From contig NW_022881614.1 of the NCBI RefSeq assembly GCF_003369915.1, positions 22,608,336 to 22,672,335 on the forward strand: DNA of 64,000 bases, written 5' to 3'. The translations under genes were made by a program, and so were the position numbers. This document shows positions 11,900 to 22,871 of the stretch, piece by piece; the stretch's first letter is position 1; each line of letters begins with the position of its first letter. The notes beneath the pieces are model-generated. The model searched no databases. It had not been told where the DNA came from and saw only the letters and a program-made list of their open reading frames with translations. Source of the stretch: Drosophila miranda. Its lineage: Eukaryota; Arthropoda; Insecta; Diptera; Drosophilidae.

Positions 11900-12130
11900 A
11901 AAAATCATGCACTTAATAAGCGATGATTTTTACCTAAAAATCATGCATTTTATAAGTGATGATTTTTTGGCTTAAATCACGCTTATTAAATGCATGATTT
12001 TTGCCTAAAGATCATGCACATAATAAGCGATGATTTTTACCTAAAAATCATGCATTTTATAGGTGATGATTTTTACCTAAATATCATGCATTTTGTAAGT
12101 GATGATTTTTCACGAAAAATCATGCATTTA
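11900..12130. repeat. Array of ~36-bp dyad repeats, unit U1
   Basis: About 6.5 copies of a ~36-base unit with consensus close to AAAAATCATGCATTTTATAA followed by GTGATGATTTTTACCT. Each unit contains the short inverted arms AAATCAT and ATGATTT separated by ~14 bases. The third unit lies in the opposite orientation. It is not a CRISPR array: there are no unique spacers and the sequence is eukaryotic. Confidence 0.85.
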
Positions 12131-12195
12131 ATATAAAAAAGTAATACATTCAATTGTTTATTTTTCCAATTAGTTTTATTTATTAAAAATTATTA

Positions 12196-12335
12196 TTAAT
12201 TATTGTCTAAGGATGCCAGAGCTTTGTATTTTTTGTCCCTTGCGCCCTTTTGAAAATAGCTATTCTTAATATTGTGAATAGCCTTCCGAATCACTTTTTC
12301 TGCTGGCTCGTGGGGTATTTTCATCTTCACCGCCG
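12196..12335 (-). CDS. Small minus-strand exon or ORF of unknown function, unit U1
   Basis: On the minus strand an acceptor (TATTATTTCAG) is followed by an open frame that begins AVKMKIPHEPAEKVIRK and ends in YKALASLDNN. From the first Met it is 42 residues, lysine-rich and probably helical. A minus-strand AATAAA lies ~25 bases past the stop, in the AT-rich stretch near 12170. A consensus donor (CAG|GTAAGT) lies upstream near 12854, so this could be the last exon of a two-exon transcript whose first exon is non-coding. I do not recognise the protein. Confidence 0.45.
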
Positions 12336-13376
12336 CTGAAATAATATGGATATATTATATACATATATGTACAATTACTATTAATTTGGTTCAATTGTAT
12401 AAAAAGAATTTGTTCGATTTTTAAAACGGTTGTTTGTTTCAACAAAAACAACAATGTTCACTGTAGGTCAGCGGTGGGCTGTTCATTTCCTCCAACAACA
12501 AAAACAAAACACGCGCAAAAAAAATGCTCGAGCCAAGCCGCACAAATAAGGGTTACTTTTTGTTGCTTTTCTTTTGTTGTTTGTTTTGCTGCTGGACTGC
12601 TCAAAAATTGCAATTTCGTGCCCACCGCAGATTATAACAAATTAATTCGCTAATACGGATTTATATTCTATTTCTTTATTCTTCTTTTATTCCCGAGAAT
12701 AAGAGAAGAATAAAGAAATATAATGTGAATGCAGCGAAACATTAATATAATTTGAACACAGTTTTTTCATAAATTTAACTTTTTATACAATTGAGATTTT
12801 TTTTATTTAACACGCGTACAACACATATTATTAATTATTTAAAAACTGCACTTACCTGATAATAATAATAATCACAGATTACTTATTTTCACTTATTAAA
12901 ACTCCGTGTGACGATTGCAAATAACAAAGAACAAAGCAAAAGAGTTCTGTCGACGCAGTCGCAAAGAAGACGAAAAGATAAAACGAAGTTCTCTGCTACT
13001 GCGCACGGTCGGCAGAACCGAATTACGTTCGGCACGCGCGGAAAAGAAAGAAACAAAAGAAAAAACAAAGGGTTCGATTTGGCTGGCGTCAACGCCTCGA
13101 TGACATTGTAGATGGCATTCGTCATCGCTCACTGCTGGTACTGCAGGGTATTTACATATTTACACTATAAATAACTGTAATTCATCATATGGTGTATACG
13201 TTTTTTCTTCTCTTTTGCCATTTCTTTCTCGCTCTATCTCTCTCTGTCTATATATCGCTCTCATTGTGTTCTCTCGTTCTCTCACTTGTTTGATGAATGT
13301 TTAAACTGAAATCGATATCGCCATCGAAATCCAAATACTAATCGTAACTAACAATCGAATCATCGACTAACCCAAG

Positions 13377-14213
13377 TCGGAGGGGGATTCTGCCTCTGCG
13401 TCTGCCACGCCCTCGGTGGCCAGTGTGGAGGAGGAGATCGAGGAGAGCGTCTCCAAGCTGGAGTCCGTGATAAGCAAGACTATTGAGAATACGAAGAACA
13501 TCAAGGAGCTGGTCCCAGTGCTCGAGCCATCGTCCGTCGATGAGGGTGGTGCTGGTGCTGACGATGATGATGATGTAGAGGATGTGGAACTCCAGCAATT
13601 GGGCGCCGCTGCAGGGAAATTCCAGGAAAATGATGTGGACACCACCACAGCGGCTGCCGCAACAGCCACAACTGGGATGCCTGGCTCTGCCACGGACATG
13701 GTAAAGTCCAGTTACATGGAGGAGGAAGCAGGGAATCAGGTGGATGCCGTTGCCGTGGATACTGTTACCACATTCAGCACCGCTGATAACACCACACCCC
13801 CACCCATATCGCCCCCCACCCCACCACAGCACAGCAGCAGCAATAGCAAGCAGAAGCCATTCTCACCCTATGATGCCACCTCCTCAGTGTCAGTGTCCTC
13901 CTCCTCTGTTGTGCCATCAATCGAAGCTGTTGAAACGTCTTCGTTGCCATCCATGTCCACCTCTACATCGGCCACAGGGACCTGCTCACCCTCATCCTCA
14001 CCCTCAAACTCATCCCCATCCTCTCACATTGTTGCCATCACAGACATTGTATTAGACAACAACAACCATAAAAACAACAACAATACTCTAACAACTCCAT
14101 CATCATCTGCATCATCATCATCTGCAACAACAACAACTAAAACAATCACACCAACAGCAACAATGTCAACTACAACAACAGCAACAACAACACTGTCTGA
14201 AATGTCGCCAAAG
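13377..14213 (+). CDS. Exon Z, unit U1 (open)
   Basis: Acceptor CCCAAG and donor CCAAAG|GTAAAT are intact. The exon is open throughout, encoding about 279 residues starting SEGDSASASATPS and ending TTLSEMSPK. Order along the protein: acidic helix-like segment, Asp run, Ala/Thr-rich stretch, Pro-rich stretch, Ser-rich stretch, Asn-rich run and Thr-rich run. No start codon lies in this exon, so it is an internal exon. The gene is not recognised. Only small substitutions separate it from U2-U4. Confidence 0.55.
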
Positions 14214-14519
14214 GTAAATGATGTCGCTTTTGTGTGAACGCGCCCGTGATTGTGTGTGTTGTCTCTCTTGTCTACTGTCTCTTGTCGTTGTCACATCTAA
14301 GCTGTTGTCCTCCCTCCCCCTCTTTATGTGAGTGTGTGTGTCTCCTCCAAACAGCCAGGAGCTAGCTTAGTTCTGTCTCTCTCTCTCTGCCTCTCCATCT
14401 CTTAATCTGTAACTCTCTTGTTTTTCTTTTATATTGATATTGCATTTTTATTGCCTTTTGTCCTGTGTAAGACGAGAGTTGAACTTCATAAAAATGGCTT
14501 AACAACATCCCTGTTGCAG

Positions 14520-14564
14520 TCAGAAAAAACTTTTAGTGGAGTTGTGTTTGTACATAAATGTTAG
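14520..14564 (+). CDS. Possible terminal exon T, unit U1
   Basis: Same 15-codon frame after GTTGCAG as in W0, in phase 0 with the Z donor. One A replaces G (GAAAAAACT) without changing the protein. The sequence beyond it is AT-rich and looks like 3' UTR. Confidence 0.35.
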   Translation, partial: SEKTFSGVVFVHKC

Positions 14565-14733
14565 CAAACTAGATAAAGAAGTGTATGTAGATATAGTTAA
14601 TATATATGTATTTATAAATTGTACATATGTATATATATGCTTTTAGCTGCACCTTAATTTGCGTGTTGACAGTTAGTGTTTGTAAACGATCCTCGAGCTT
14701 TAAATGAGAGCTGCAATTAGTGTTGGAAAACTA

Positions 14734-15569
14734 TTGCTGCAACAATATTTCAAAACTTTGCCCCGCCCACTTCCGCCCCACAAACGGCGAAAATCTGTGG
14801 CATCCACAATTTCGACGATACGAGAAAACTAAAAACGCAGAATCGTAGAAGATGACTATATCTTCTAGGGTGCAATATCTGAACCATATCGTATAATTAT
14901 TATAGCCAGAATCAAGAAAACAATTTCATTCTTTCTCGCTCTGTCTCTCTCTAACACACATGTTTCATGGTCGGTTTTGCCAATTGCAAAATATGAGTTC
15001 AAGGATCTCAGAACCTATAAGAGCCAGAGCAACCAAATTTGGTATCCACACTCCTGTGATATCGGACCTTGACCGTTTCGTGTCCAAATTTCGCCACAGC
15101 CCCTTCCGCCCCCGCAAAGGACGAAAATCTGGGGCATCCACAAATCTCAGAGACTATTAAGGCTAGAGTAACCAAATTTGGTATCCGCACTTCTGTTAGA
15201 TCTCACTACAAAACGTATATCTCAGAATTTCGCCCCACCCCCTTTCGCCCCCACAAAGGACGAAAATCTGTTGCATCCACAATATTGCACATTCGAGAAA
15301 ACTAAAAACGCAGAATCATAGATAATGACCATATCTATCAGATTGCTGAATCTGGATCAGATCAGATCATTTTTATAGCCAATAGGAACAAATCAATTTG
15401 CAGTGGCTACGCAGCGACCGACGTCACGCTCAGACTGATTTTCTGTCTCTCTCGCACGCACTCTTTGTCGTGTCGTTTAATATTAGCAGCGTCTGCCGGA
15501 GGAGAGCCATACTGACTTAGTATCGGGTATAATCGTAGCGTTGCGGTGTCCGCAGCAACTCACAACGTT
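14734..15569 (+). mobile_element. DINE-1/INE-1-like element, unit U2
   Basis: Non-coding Helitron-derived repeat opening with TGCTGCAACAATATTTCAAA. It carries the CT-rich tract near 14930 and ends in GTTGCGGTGTCCGCAGCAAC. The internal AAAGGACGAAAATCTG paragraphs repeat three times with variation. Confidence 0.7.
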
Positions 15570-15695
15570 CCCCCTCGTTTTATATTAGGAATGCATCAAT
15601 CAAAGAAGAAATAACTAATGTTCATTGAGATATGACATATGCGCATAAATCACACCGAAAGAATGTTGCCCTGACGATCCTCCTTTCAATTCTAG

Positions 15696-15779
15696 ATCCC
15701 ATCGCCGGCGACGTCAATCGGAGGGTTCTGGAGCCGACGATGATGACTACGAGTATGAAGATGAGGGAGAGGATGCTAT
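15696..15779 (+). CDS. Exon X, unit U2 (basic-acidic exon of an unrecognised gene)
   Basis: Acceptor TTCAATTCTAG and donor GCTAT|GTAAGT bracket an 84-base exon. The one open frame gives SHRRRRQSEGSG followed by an acidic run DDDDYEYEDEGEDA. It enters with one base completing a codon and leaves with two. A 76-base intron separates it from exon Y. The pattern looks like a genuine coding exon, but I cannot name the gene. Confidence 0.55.
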
Positions 15780-15855
15780 GTAAGTAATACAGACAGTCCA
15801 TGTCTTCTGTGCCTCTTCTGAGTGTCTGTCATTTTATGTTCTATCTTTGGAACAG

Positions 15856-16069
15856 TGAGCCAAGCACGGAAGTTCCCGCGGTGACTACGCATGCGCATCG
15901 TCATCATCATGGAGTGGAGAGTGTTCCGATTGATTACTCAATTGGTTATATGTACCTACTACATTCCCAATATTTATTTTGGTTCATTCTCGGTGTTTTT
16001 ATTATCCGTTATCCGTTAATCCGTTTAAATGCGAATACTCCGAGGTTAATGCATTGTGGATGGTGTTGA
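15856..16069 (+). pseudogene. Exon Y, unit U2 (frameshifted tail)
   Basis: Follows acceptor TTTGGAACAG and continues the exon X frame: EPSTEVPAVTTHAHRHHHG, then a hydrophobic stretch. U2 lacks a TC in the CTCTC near 15988, so its tail differs from U3, U4, V1 and V2. The true 3' splice point of Y is not clear. The sequence may leave coding DNA near 15945, so the hydrophobic tail may be non-coding. Confidence 0.4.
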
Positions 16070-16091
16070 ACTATGTACGAGTATATGTATA

Positions 16092-16819
16092 ACCAAAGAC
16101 TATACAATACCAAAATGTTGCATGAGGAACAAATGCTTTTTCAATTTTCGTTTGACGCTTCTTGGTACGGTCGCGCGGGGCTAGTACTTCAATTCTCTTT
16201 TACGCTACCTTCGCCTCCGAAATGCTACTCGGCTTCGTCAATGCCTCGGTCAGCGTCGAGTCGGTGTGAAAGCATGTCAGTGCTGCGTGCCGAAACCGTA
16301 GGGCAGCGTGGTCGCTGATGTCTTTGGCGCGGCACAGTGGGGACTCAGCCAAAATAGTCAAAAAATTGTATGAGTGCTTTAGATAAATTTAATGTACGCA
16401 TCTAATAGAGAATTTTCCAATCGAATTTTCAAGATAGTTTTAGTTTAGGAGATATAAGCACTCAAAGTTTAACATTTTTTCAGTGTGCAAATATTTATTG
16501 AACTCATATTCACTAACTAATTTAGCAAGCTGAGACGGTCAAAGGTCCCACTGTGCCGCTCCAAAGACATCGGCGATCAGCGACCACCGCTTCGACGGTG
16601 CTGAGGCTCGAGAGTCCAGAATTATTTCGTTGCTGGTGAAGGCATTGCCGAACAGACGAAACCGATGGGCAGCGGGGTCGCGGTAGAGACGAAGTACAGG
16701 CGAAAAGGGAATTGAAACCCCGCGCGCTCCACGTGCCTTTTAGGTCCTAATGTTAGGAACCGCCATAGAACAGCTTTTTGGTCGCTCATGCAACATCTTG
16801 GTATTGTATAGTCTTTGGT
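16092..16819. repeat. Long imperfect inverted repeat, unit U2
   Basis: Left arm about 16092-16343, right arm about 16544-16819, spacer about 200 bases. Matching landmarks appear in the expected mirror order: ACCAAAGACTATACAATACC at the outside, GCGCGGGG plus TCAATTC in the middle, and GTGGTCGCTGAT / GACATCGG... GGCACAGTGGG at the inside. Distances between landmarks are similar in both arms (about 183 and 197 bases), so this is one long fold-back and not isolated matches. Transcribed, it could form a long hairpin. No transposase or coding function is visible. Confidence 0.85.
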
Positions 16820-17177
16820 ACAACGCATACGAGTCGAGATTCCGTTATTATTTCCGGAAGTCACAAGTTGTTTTCTGTTCGTTTTACAACACTGCACTTT
16901 GTTAATAACAATTCGCACAGCCACAAACACACCAAAAGAAAACACTTTACATGGAACACGGATACACCTACACACATACTATAGAAACACATACATGCAT
17001 ACATATATCCGATATCTACCCTGCAGTACGGGTCATTAATGACTCAGCTGCTGACACGTCGATGACCGCGTCACTACCCCGATGACATAGTTGATGACCG
17101 GCCATACGCTGAGCTGATGACATTAACATGGAGATGTCCTAGGGCATAATCGATGACATTGTCATCGAGCATTGCCG

Positions 17178-17408
17178 AAAAATCATGCACTTAATAAGCG
17201 ATGATTTTTACCTAAAAATCATGCATTTTATAAGTGATGATTTTTTGGCTTAAATCACGCTTATTAAATGCATGATTTTTGCCTAAAGATCATGCACATA
17301 ATAAGCGATGATTTTTACCTAAAAATCATGCATTTTATAGGTGATGATTTTTACCTAAATATCATGCATTTTGTAAGTGATGATTTTTCACGAAAAATCA
17401 TGCATTTA
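17178..17408. repeat. Array of ~36-bp dyad repeats, unit U2
   Basis: Same array as at 11900, apparently base-identical. The 19-bp TCGATGACATTGTCATCGA dyad precedes it at 17150-17168. Confidence 0.85.
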
Positions 17409-17473
17409 ATATAAAAAAGTAATACATTCAATTGTTTATTTTTCCAATTAGTTTTATTTATTAAAAATTATTA

Positions 17474-17613
17474 TTAATTATTGTCTAAGGATGCCAGAGC
17501 TTTGTATTTTTTGTCCCTTGCGCCCTTTTGAAAATAGCTATTCTTAATATTGTGAATAGCCTTCCGAATCACTTTTTCTGCTGGCTCGTGGGGTATTTTC
17601 ATCTTCACCGCCG
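17474..17613 (-). CDS. Small minus-strand exon or ORF, unit U2
   Basis: Same frame as 12196-12335 (MKIPHEPAEKVIRK start, YKALASLDNN end), with the same acceptor and poly(A) signal context. No difference seen. Confidence 0.42.
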
Positions 17614-18654
17614 CTGAAATAATATGGATATATTATATACATATATGTACAATTACTATTAATTTGGTTCAATTGTATAAAAAGAATTTGTTCGATTTTT
17701 AAAACGGTTGTTTGTTTCAACAAAAACAACAATGTTCACTGTAGGTCAGCGGTGGGCTGTTCATTTCCTCCAACAACAAAAACAAAACACGCGCAAAAAA
17801 AATGCTCGAGCCAAGCCGCACAAATAAGGGTTACTTTTTGTTGCTTTTCTTTTGTTGTTTGTTTTGCTGCTGGACTGCTCAAAAATTGCAATTTCGTGCC
17901 CACCGCAGATTATAACAAATTAACTCGCTAATACGGATTTATATTCTATTTCTTTATTCTTCTTTTATTCCCGAGAATAAGAGAAGAATAAAGAAATATA
18001 ATGTGAATGCAGCGAAACATTAATATAATTTGAACACAGTTTTTTCATAAATTTAACTTTTTATACAATTGAGATTTTTTTTATTTAACACGCGTACAAC
18101 ACATATTATTAATTATTTAAAAACTGCACTTACCTGATAATAATAATAATCACAGATTACTTATTTTCACTTATTAAAACTCCGTGTGACGATTGCAAAT
18201 AGCAAAGAACAAAGCAAAAGAGTTCTGTCGACGCAGTCGCAAAGAAGACGAAAAGATGAAACGAAGTTCTCTGCTACTGCGCACGGTCGGCAGAACCGAA
18301 TTACGTTCGGCACGCGCGGAAAAGAAAGAAACAAAAGAAAAAACAAAGGGTTCGATTTGGCTGGCGTCAACGCCTCGATGACATTGTAGATGGCATTCGT
18401 CATCGCTCACTGCTGGTACTGCAGGGTATTTACATATTTACACTATAAATAACTGTAATTCATCATATGGTGTATACGTTTTTTCTTCTCTTTTGCCATT
18501 TCTTTCTCGCTCTATCTCTCTCTGTCTATATATCGCTCTCATTGTGTTCTCTCGTTCTCTCACTTGTTTGATGAATGTTTAAACTGAAATCGATATCGCC
18601 ATCGAAATCCAAATACTAATCGTAACTAACAATCGAATCATCGACTAACCCAAG

Positions 18655-19491
18655 TCGGAGGGGGATTCTGCCTCTGCGTCTGCCACGCCCTCGGTGGCCA
18701 GTGTGGAGGAGGAGATCGAGGAGAGCGTCTCCAAGCTGGAGTCCGTGATAAGCAAGACTATTGAGAATACGAAGAACATCAAGGAGCTGGTCCCAGTGCT
18801 CGAGCCATCGTCCGTCGATGAGGGTGGTGCTGGTGCTGACGATGATGATGATGTAGAGGATGTGGAACTCCAGCAATTGGGCGCCGCTGCAGGGAAATTC
18901 CAGGAAAATGATGTGGACACCACCACAGCGGCTGCCGCAACAGCCACAACTGGGATGCCTGGCTCTGCCACGGACATGGTAAAGTCCAGTTACATGGAGG
19001 AGGAAGCAGGGAATCAGGTGGATGCCGTTGCCGTGGATACTGTTACCACATTCAGCACCGCTGATAACACCACACCCCCACCCATATCGCCCCCCACCCC
19101 ACCACAGCACAGCAGCAGCAATAGCAAGCAGAAGCCATTCTCACCCTATGATGCCACCTCCTCAGTGTCAGTGTCCTCCTCCTCTGTTGTGCCATCAATC
19201 GAAGCTGTTGAAACGTCTTCGTTGCCATCCATGTCCACCTCTACATCGGCCACAGGGACCTGCTCACCCTCATCCTCACCCTCAAACTCATCCCCATCCT
19301 CTCACATTGTTGCCATCACAGACATTGTATTAGACAACAACAACCATAAAAACAACAACAATACTCTAACAACTTCATCATCATCTGCATCATCATCATC
19401 TGCAACAACAACAACTACAACAATCACACCAACAGCAACAATGTCAACTACAACAACAGCAACAACAACACTGTCTGAAATGTCGCCAAAG
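18655..19491 (+). CDS. Exon Z, unit U2 (donor altered)
   Basis: Fully open like U1, but the donor has changed from CAAAG|GTAAAT to CAAAGTTAAAT. This would remove or weaken the 5' splice site. If Z needs this donor, the copy is compromised at the RNA level although its reading frame is intact. Confidence 0.5.
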
Positions 19492-19797
19492 TTAAATGAT
19501 GTCGCTTTTGTGTGAACGCGCCCGTGATTGTGTGTGTTGTCTCTCTTGTCTACTGTCTCTTGTCGTTGTCACATCTAAGCTGTTTTCCTCCCTCCCGCTC
19601 TTTATGTGAGTGTGTGTGTCTCCTCCAAACAGCCAGGAGTTAGCTTAGTTCTGTCTCTCTCTCTCTGCCTCTCCATCTCTTAATCTGTAACTCTCTTGTT
19701 TTTCTTTTATATTGATATTGCATTTTTATTGCCTTTTGTCCTGTGTAAGACGAGAGTTGAACTTCATAAAAATGGCTTAACAACATCCCTGTTGCAG

Positions 19798-19842
19798 TCA
19801 GAAAAAACTTTTAGTGGAGTTGTGTTTGTACATAAATGTTAG
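19798..19842 (+). CDS. Possible terminal exon T, unit U2
   Basis: Same 15-codon frame after GTTGCAG. It is preceded by the changed Z donor, so splicing to it may be affected in this copy. Confidence 0.3.
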   Translation, partial: SEKTFSGVVFVHKC

Positions 19843-20012
19843 CAAACTAGATAAAGAAGTGTATGTAGATATAGTTAATATATATGTATTTATAAATTGT
19901 ACATATGTATATATATGCTTTTAGCTGCACCTTAATTTGCGTGTTGACAGTTAGTGTTTGTAAACGATCCTCGAGCTTTAAATGAGAGCTGCAATTAGTG
20001 TTGGAAAACTAT

Positions 20013-20846
20013 TGCTACAACAATATTTCAAAACTTTGCCCCGCCCACTTCCGCCCCACAAACGGCGAAAATCTGTGGCATCCACAATTTCGACCATACG
20101 AGAAAACTAAAAACGCAGAATCGTAGAAGATGACTATATCTTCTAGGGTGCAATATCTGAACCATATCGTATAATTATTATAGCCAGAATCAAGAAAACA
20201 ATTTCATTCTTTCTCGCTCTGTCTCTCTCTAACACACATGTTTCATGGTCGGTTTTGCCAATTGCAAAATATGAGTTCAAGGATCTCAGAACCTATAAGA
20301 GCCAGAGCAACCAAATTTGGTATCCACACTCCTGTGATATCGGACCTTGACCGTTTCGTGTCCAAATTTCGCCACAGCCCCTTCCGCCCCGCAAAGGACG
20401 AAAATCTGGGGCATCCACAAATCTCAGAGACTATTAAGGCTAGAGTAACCAAATTTGGTATCCGCACTTCTGTTAGATCTCACTACAAAACGTATATCTC
20501 AGAATTTCGCCCCACCCCCTTTCGCCCCCACAAAGGACGAAAATCTGTTGCATCCACAATATTGCACATTCGAGAAAACTAAAAACGCAGAATCATAGAT
20601 AATGACCATATCTATCAGATTGCTGAATCTGGATCAGATCAGATCATTTTTATAGCCAATAGGAACAAATCAATTTGCAGTGGCTACGCAGCGACCGACG
20701 TCACGCTCAGACTGATTTTCTGTCTCTCTCGCACGCACTCTTTGTCGTGTCGTTTAATATTAGCAGCGTCTGCCGGAGGAGAGCCATACTGACTTAGTAT
20801 CGGGTATAATCGTAGAGTTGCGGTGTCCGCAGCAACTCACAACGTT
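20013..20846 (+). mobile_element. DINE-1/INE-1-like element, unit U3
   Basis: Same repeat as at 14734, with one C fewer in the CCGCCCC(C)GCAAAGG run near 20388 and one C fewer near the tail. Non-coding. Confidence 0.7.
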
Positions 20847-20971
20847 CCCCTCGTTTTATATTAGGAATGCATCAATCAAAGAAGAAATAACTAATGTTCA
20901 TTGAGATATGACATATGCGCATAAATCACACCGAAAGAATGTTGCCCTGACGATCCTCCTTTCAATTCTAG

Positions 20972-21055
20972 ATCCCATCGCCGGCGACGTCAATCGGAGG
21001 GTTCTGGAGCCGACGATGATGACTACGAGTATGAAGATGAGGGAGAGGATGCTAT
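20972..21055 (+). CDS. Exon X, unit U3
   Basis: Same 84-base exon, acceptor and donor as U2, with the acidic run DDDDYEYEDEGEDA preserved. Confidence 0.5.
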
Positions 21056-21131
21056 GTAAGTAATACAGACAGTCCATGTCTTCTGTGCCTCTTCTGAGTG
21101 TCTGTCATTTTATGTTCTATCTTTGGAACAG

Positions 21132-21297
21132 TGAGCCAAGCACGGAAGTTCCCGCGGTGACTACGCATGCGCATCGTCATCATCATGGAGTGGAGAGTGT
21201 TCCGATTGATTACTCAATTGGTTATATGTACCTACTACATTCCCAATATTTATTTTGGTTCATTCTCTCGGTGTTTTTATTATCCGTTATCCGTTAA
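21132..21297 (+). CDS. Exon Y, unit U3
   Basis: Continues the exon X frame through EPSTEVPAVTTHAHRHHHG to a TAA, with a hydrophobic end (YLFWFILSVFLLSVIR). The frame agrees in U3, U4, V1 and V2. Whether the hydrophobic end is really translated, or lies beyond an unrecognised donor, is uncertain. Confidence 0.4.
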
Positions 21298-21369
21298 TCC
21301 GTTTAAATGCGAATACTCCGAGGTTAATGCATTGTGGATGGTGTTGAACTATGTACGAGTATATGTATA

Positions 21370-22075
21370 ACCAAAGACTATACAATACCAAAATGTTGCA
21401 TGAGGAACAAATGCTTTTTCAATTTTCGTTTGACGCTTCTTGGTACGGTCGCGCGGGGCTAGTACTTCAATTCTCTTTTACGCTACCTTCGCCTCCGAAA
21501 TGCTACTCGGCTTCGTCAATGCCTCGGTCAGCGTCGAGTCGGTGTGAAAGCATGTCAGTGCTGCGTGCCGAAACCGTAGGGCAGCGCGGCACAGTGGGGA
21601 CTCAGCCAAAATAGTCAAAAAATTGTATCAGTGCTTTAGATAAATTTAATGTACGCATCTAATAGAGAATTTTCCAATCGAATTTTCAAGATAGTTTTAG
21701 TTTAGGAGATATAAGCACTCAAAGTTTAACATTTTTTCAGTGTGCAAATATTTATTGAACTCATATTCACTAACTAATTTAGCAAGCTGAGACGGTCAAA
21801 GGTCCCACTGTGCCGCTCCAAAGACATCGGCGATCAGCGACCACCGCTTCGACGGTGCTGAGGCTCGAGAGTCCAGAATTATTTCGTTGCTGGTGAAGGC
21901 ATTGCCGAACAGACGAAACCGATGGGCAGCGGGGTCGCGGTAGAGACGAAGTACAGGCGAAAAGGGAATTGAACCCCCGCGCGCTCCACGTGCCTTTTAG
22001 GTCCTAATGTTAGGAACCGCCATAGAACAGCTTTTTGGTCGCTCATGCAACATCTTGGTATTGTATAGTCTTTGG
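21370..22075. repeat. Long imperfect inverted repeat, unit U3
   Basis: Left arm about 21370-21601, right arm about 21801-22075. The left arm lacks the TGGTCGCTGATGTCTTTGGC segment kept in the other units, so the inner part of the fold-back is shortened on one side. Confidence 0.82.
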
Positions 22076-22435
22076 TACAACGCATACGAGTCGAGATTCC
22101 GTTATTATTTCCGGAAGTCACAAGTTGTTTTCTGTTCGTTTTACAACACTGCACTTTGTTAATAACAATTCGCACAGCCACAAACACACAAAAAGAAAAC
22201 ACTTTACATGGAACACGGATACACCTACACACATACTATAGAAACCCATACATGCATACATATATCCGATATCTACCCTGCAGTACGGGTCATTAATGAC
22301 TCAGCTGCTGACACGTCGATGACCGCGTCACTACCCCCGATGACATAGTTGATGACCGGCCATACGCTGAGCTGATGACATTAACATGGAGATGTCCTAG
22401 GGCATAATCGATGACATTGTCATCGAGCATTGCCG

Positions 22436-22666
22436 AAAAATCATGCACTTAATAAGCGATGATTTTTACCTAAAAATCATGCATTTTATAAGTGATGATT
22501 TTTTGGCTTAAATCACGCTTATTAAATGCATGATTTTTGCCTAAAGATCATGCACATAATAAGCGATGATTTTTACCTAAAAATCATGCATTTTATAGGT
22601 GATGATTTTTACCTAAATATCATGCATTTTGTAAGTGATGATTTTTCACGAAAAATCATGCATTTA
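22436..22666. repeat. Array of ~36-bp dyad repeats, unit U3
   Basis: Same array as at 11900. The preceding 19-bp dyad is at 22408-22426. Confidence 0.85.
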
Positions 22667-22731
22667 ATATAAAAAAGTAATACATTCAATTGTTTATTTT
22701 TCCAATTAGTTTTATTTATTAAAAATTATTA

Positions 22732-22871
22732 TTAATTATTGTCTAAGGATGCCAGAGCTTTGTATTTTTTGTCCCTTGCGCCCTTTTGAAAATAGCTATT
22801 CTTAATATTGTGAATAGCCTTCCGAATCACTTTTTCTGCTGGCTCGTGGGGTATTTTCATCTTCACCGCCG
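22732..22871 (-). CDS. Small minus-strand exon or ORF, unit U3
   Basis: Same frame, acceptor and downstream poly(A) signal as the U1 copy at 12196. Confidence 0.42.

Larger units (their letters stand above)
9739..14733 (+). repeat. Tandem unit U1 (divergent, shortened)
   Basis: First of four head-to-tail units (U1-U4). It starts with a DINE-1 piece fused directly to Nol9 copy A. Compared with U2-U4 it lacks exons X and Y and the sequence around them; the junction lies in the TTATATGTTATATG stretch near 10555. Its inverted-repeat left arm carries about 120 extra bases (10877-11010). Exon Z and all downstream landmarks are present. Confidence 0.9.
14734..20012 (+). repeat. Tandem unit U2
   Basis: Second unit, 5278 bases from the matching point of U1. 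It contains DINE-1, exons X and Y, the long inverted repeat, the GATGAC block, the 36-bp array, the minus-strand small frame, and exons Z and T. Near-identity to U3 and U4 indicates recent duplication or ongoing gene conversion. Confidence 0.93.

Noticed and set aside
11900..12130. CRISPR-like array of direct repeats
   Set aside because: Units are contiguous without unique spacers, one unit is inverted, and the surrounding genome is eukaryotic.
18645..19110. Minus-strand frames antisense to exon Z
   Set aside because: Mirror frames of a low-complexity exon, which are commonly open by composition; no independent signals.
21879..22232. 117-codon minus-strand frame over the right inverted-repeat arm (and other copies)
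   Set aside because: It spans the fold-back arm, and the arm's mirror sequence does not encode a matching protein. It differs in length in U1 because of a simple indel.
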